NCBI GenBank assembly: GCA_032622095.1
Contig: CP136063.1
Span: 90,313,980 to 90,377,979, forward strand
DNA: 64,000 bases
Origin: Siphonodentalium dalli
Taxonomy: Eukaryota > Mollusca > Scaphopoda > Gadilida > Siphonodentaliidae
Direction of reading: 5' to 3'
Each line of letters starts with the position of its first letter. The stretch's first letter is position 1. The notes under the pieces were generated by a model. It saw only the letters and a program-made list of their open reading frames with translations. It was not told the origin of the DNA and searched no databases. A program made the translations under genes and the position numbers. Of the stretch, positions 62,769 to 64,000 are shown piece after piece.

Positions 62769-64000
62769 TATGAATGAGATGTTTCAGATATTCAAACAAA
62801 AAATGTAGGTATTCTCTTTATTATATACACCTTATTAAAGCTCAAAGTTGCTCAATTACGCGGTATTTTTATACTTTAAATAGTACAGAAATTTTAACAA
62901 TACTCGGGAAGAATACTTCCTACTAATCAAAAGTGCACAATTACCCATATAGATAATGCAACAAAACTCATGCAAAGAAATGAAACACCGCTCGCTTTGT
63001 TCTCCGTATCAAAGTAGCCCTACATACCAAATTTGAGTCGGATCGGTCGAGCAGTTGTCGAGTCTATAACACAGACAGACGGACAGACAGACAAACAGAC
63101 AGACAGAAGTTCAAAAATATATAGTAGATGGTAGGTATTGCCCCAAAGTGCCCTGCAATCGCTTACAATTTGTGGTTGATGAATAAAATTTGGCTATTCT
63201 GCCTTCTATAGCTATGCATTAAATATTAACATACCTGATGCACTTTGGCTAATTGTTACTATTGTAACCAAGAAATTACCAGACATACTGGATTTTTCTC
63301 TCCCAAAAAAATCTGTAAAAAATCACTTTTCATGTTTGAACCATTTTTTCAAGCAAAATGTAACTATCTTTGGTATGAAATATATAAATAGTTTTGATCT
63401 ATCTTAATTGTGTCACACTAAGGACGTTTATAGACCAAATTATTCAAGATGGCTTCCAAAATGGCAAAGACATTTTGGTAAAAAGTTGATTTTTCACATA
63501 CATCCCGAACATTATTCTCTGCTCAATCTGCTGTTCCGAAAAGGTAGCAAAGTATGACTCACTTGGTTAATAAACATACTAGATAATCAACTAATAATTA
63601 AATGTCCTATACTGGTTGTCCCAGTACCTTACGAGGCATGAACAATTTATTTTAAATTATGCAGTGTGGAGTTGTGCCAATAACTTTTTTTGCGATTCTG
63701 GTCATGTGTTTGAACGGAAATGGGAAGAACTTTGAAACGGAACTGAGAGAGACCATAATATGTGGCTACTCTGACCCATTAGCATCAAATATGATTAATG
63801 AGCCATCCATATTGTTTAGTTCGTAATCGAATAGCCTTTTGTCACAACATCCGTTAAACTGAGACCATATCATTTCGGTTCGTGGTGTGTTCAAATACTA
63901 CGATGGAACTGAACTCTGTCTTGCGTCGTTAATTCGTAATTTGATCCCGATTAATGATTACTGATTACACTCCGAAGAAATATGGTTCCGTAAACGAAAA
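62769..64000. other. Spacer at the right edge, no gene seen
   Basis: Homologous to 28454-29690, with the CAGA run near 63072. The window ends inside the spacer that, in the other units, leads to the 3' end of a tubulin gene. Confidence 0.65.

Overview
The window is metazoan nuclear DNA, probably from a marine invertebrate. It is AT-rich, gene-poor and full of transposon relics, and its only clear host genes are intron-containing alpha-tubulins. I cannot name the species. Frequent GGCCTA-type words and 'ggccatcttggattt' repeats recall echinoderm, hemichordate or mollusc genomes, but that is an impression only. No bacterial genes, rRNA, tRNA or CRISPR array were seen.

Layout. (1) 1-6380 is a left flank: a short duplicated segment, one copy of which is broken by a 2.6-kb insertion carrying a gag-like ORF (minus strand) and by a 3.0-kb hAT transposon with a perfect 8-bp target duplication. 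(2) 6381-15290 is an orphan unit: sequence homologous to the inter-tubulin spacer, with no tubulin gene to its left. It is expanded at 10740-14940 by tandem duplications and three tandem Tc1-like MITEs. (3) Three tandem, same-strand (minus) alpha-tubulin genes follow, with coding spans 15403-19684, 31536-35830 and 43706-47969. Each has three coding exons (3, 223 and 1133 nt) and encodes 452 residues. The first coding exon is only the ATG codon. Copies 2 and 3 encode the same protein; copy 1 differs at residues 75 and 440.

The spacers are duplicated with the genes and carry nested mobile elements. These include Foldback-like elements built from arrays of an 18-bp palindrome around a G-rich core (two after genes 1 and 3, one after gene 2). 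A Harbinger-like element follows genes 1 and 3 only. A 1.5-kb hAT element sits inside the first Foldback element. A 7.7-kb terminal-inverted-repeat element occurs only after gene 3. Paralogous units act as empty sites, so several insertions can be defined to the base.

The most unusual item is the 1.5-kb hAT element at 25050-26577. It carries what looks like a complete two-exon minigene for a 73-residue protein that is only a BED zinc finger, with canonical splice sites and poly(A) signals but no catalytic domain. The right edge (62769-64000) is again spacer, so the array probably continues, with a fourth tubulin stop codon expected near position 65.8 kb.
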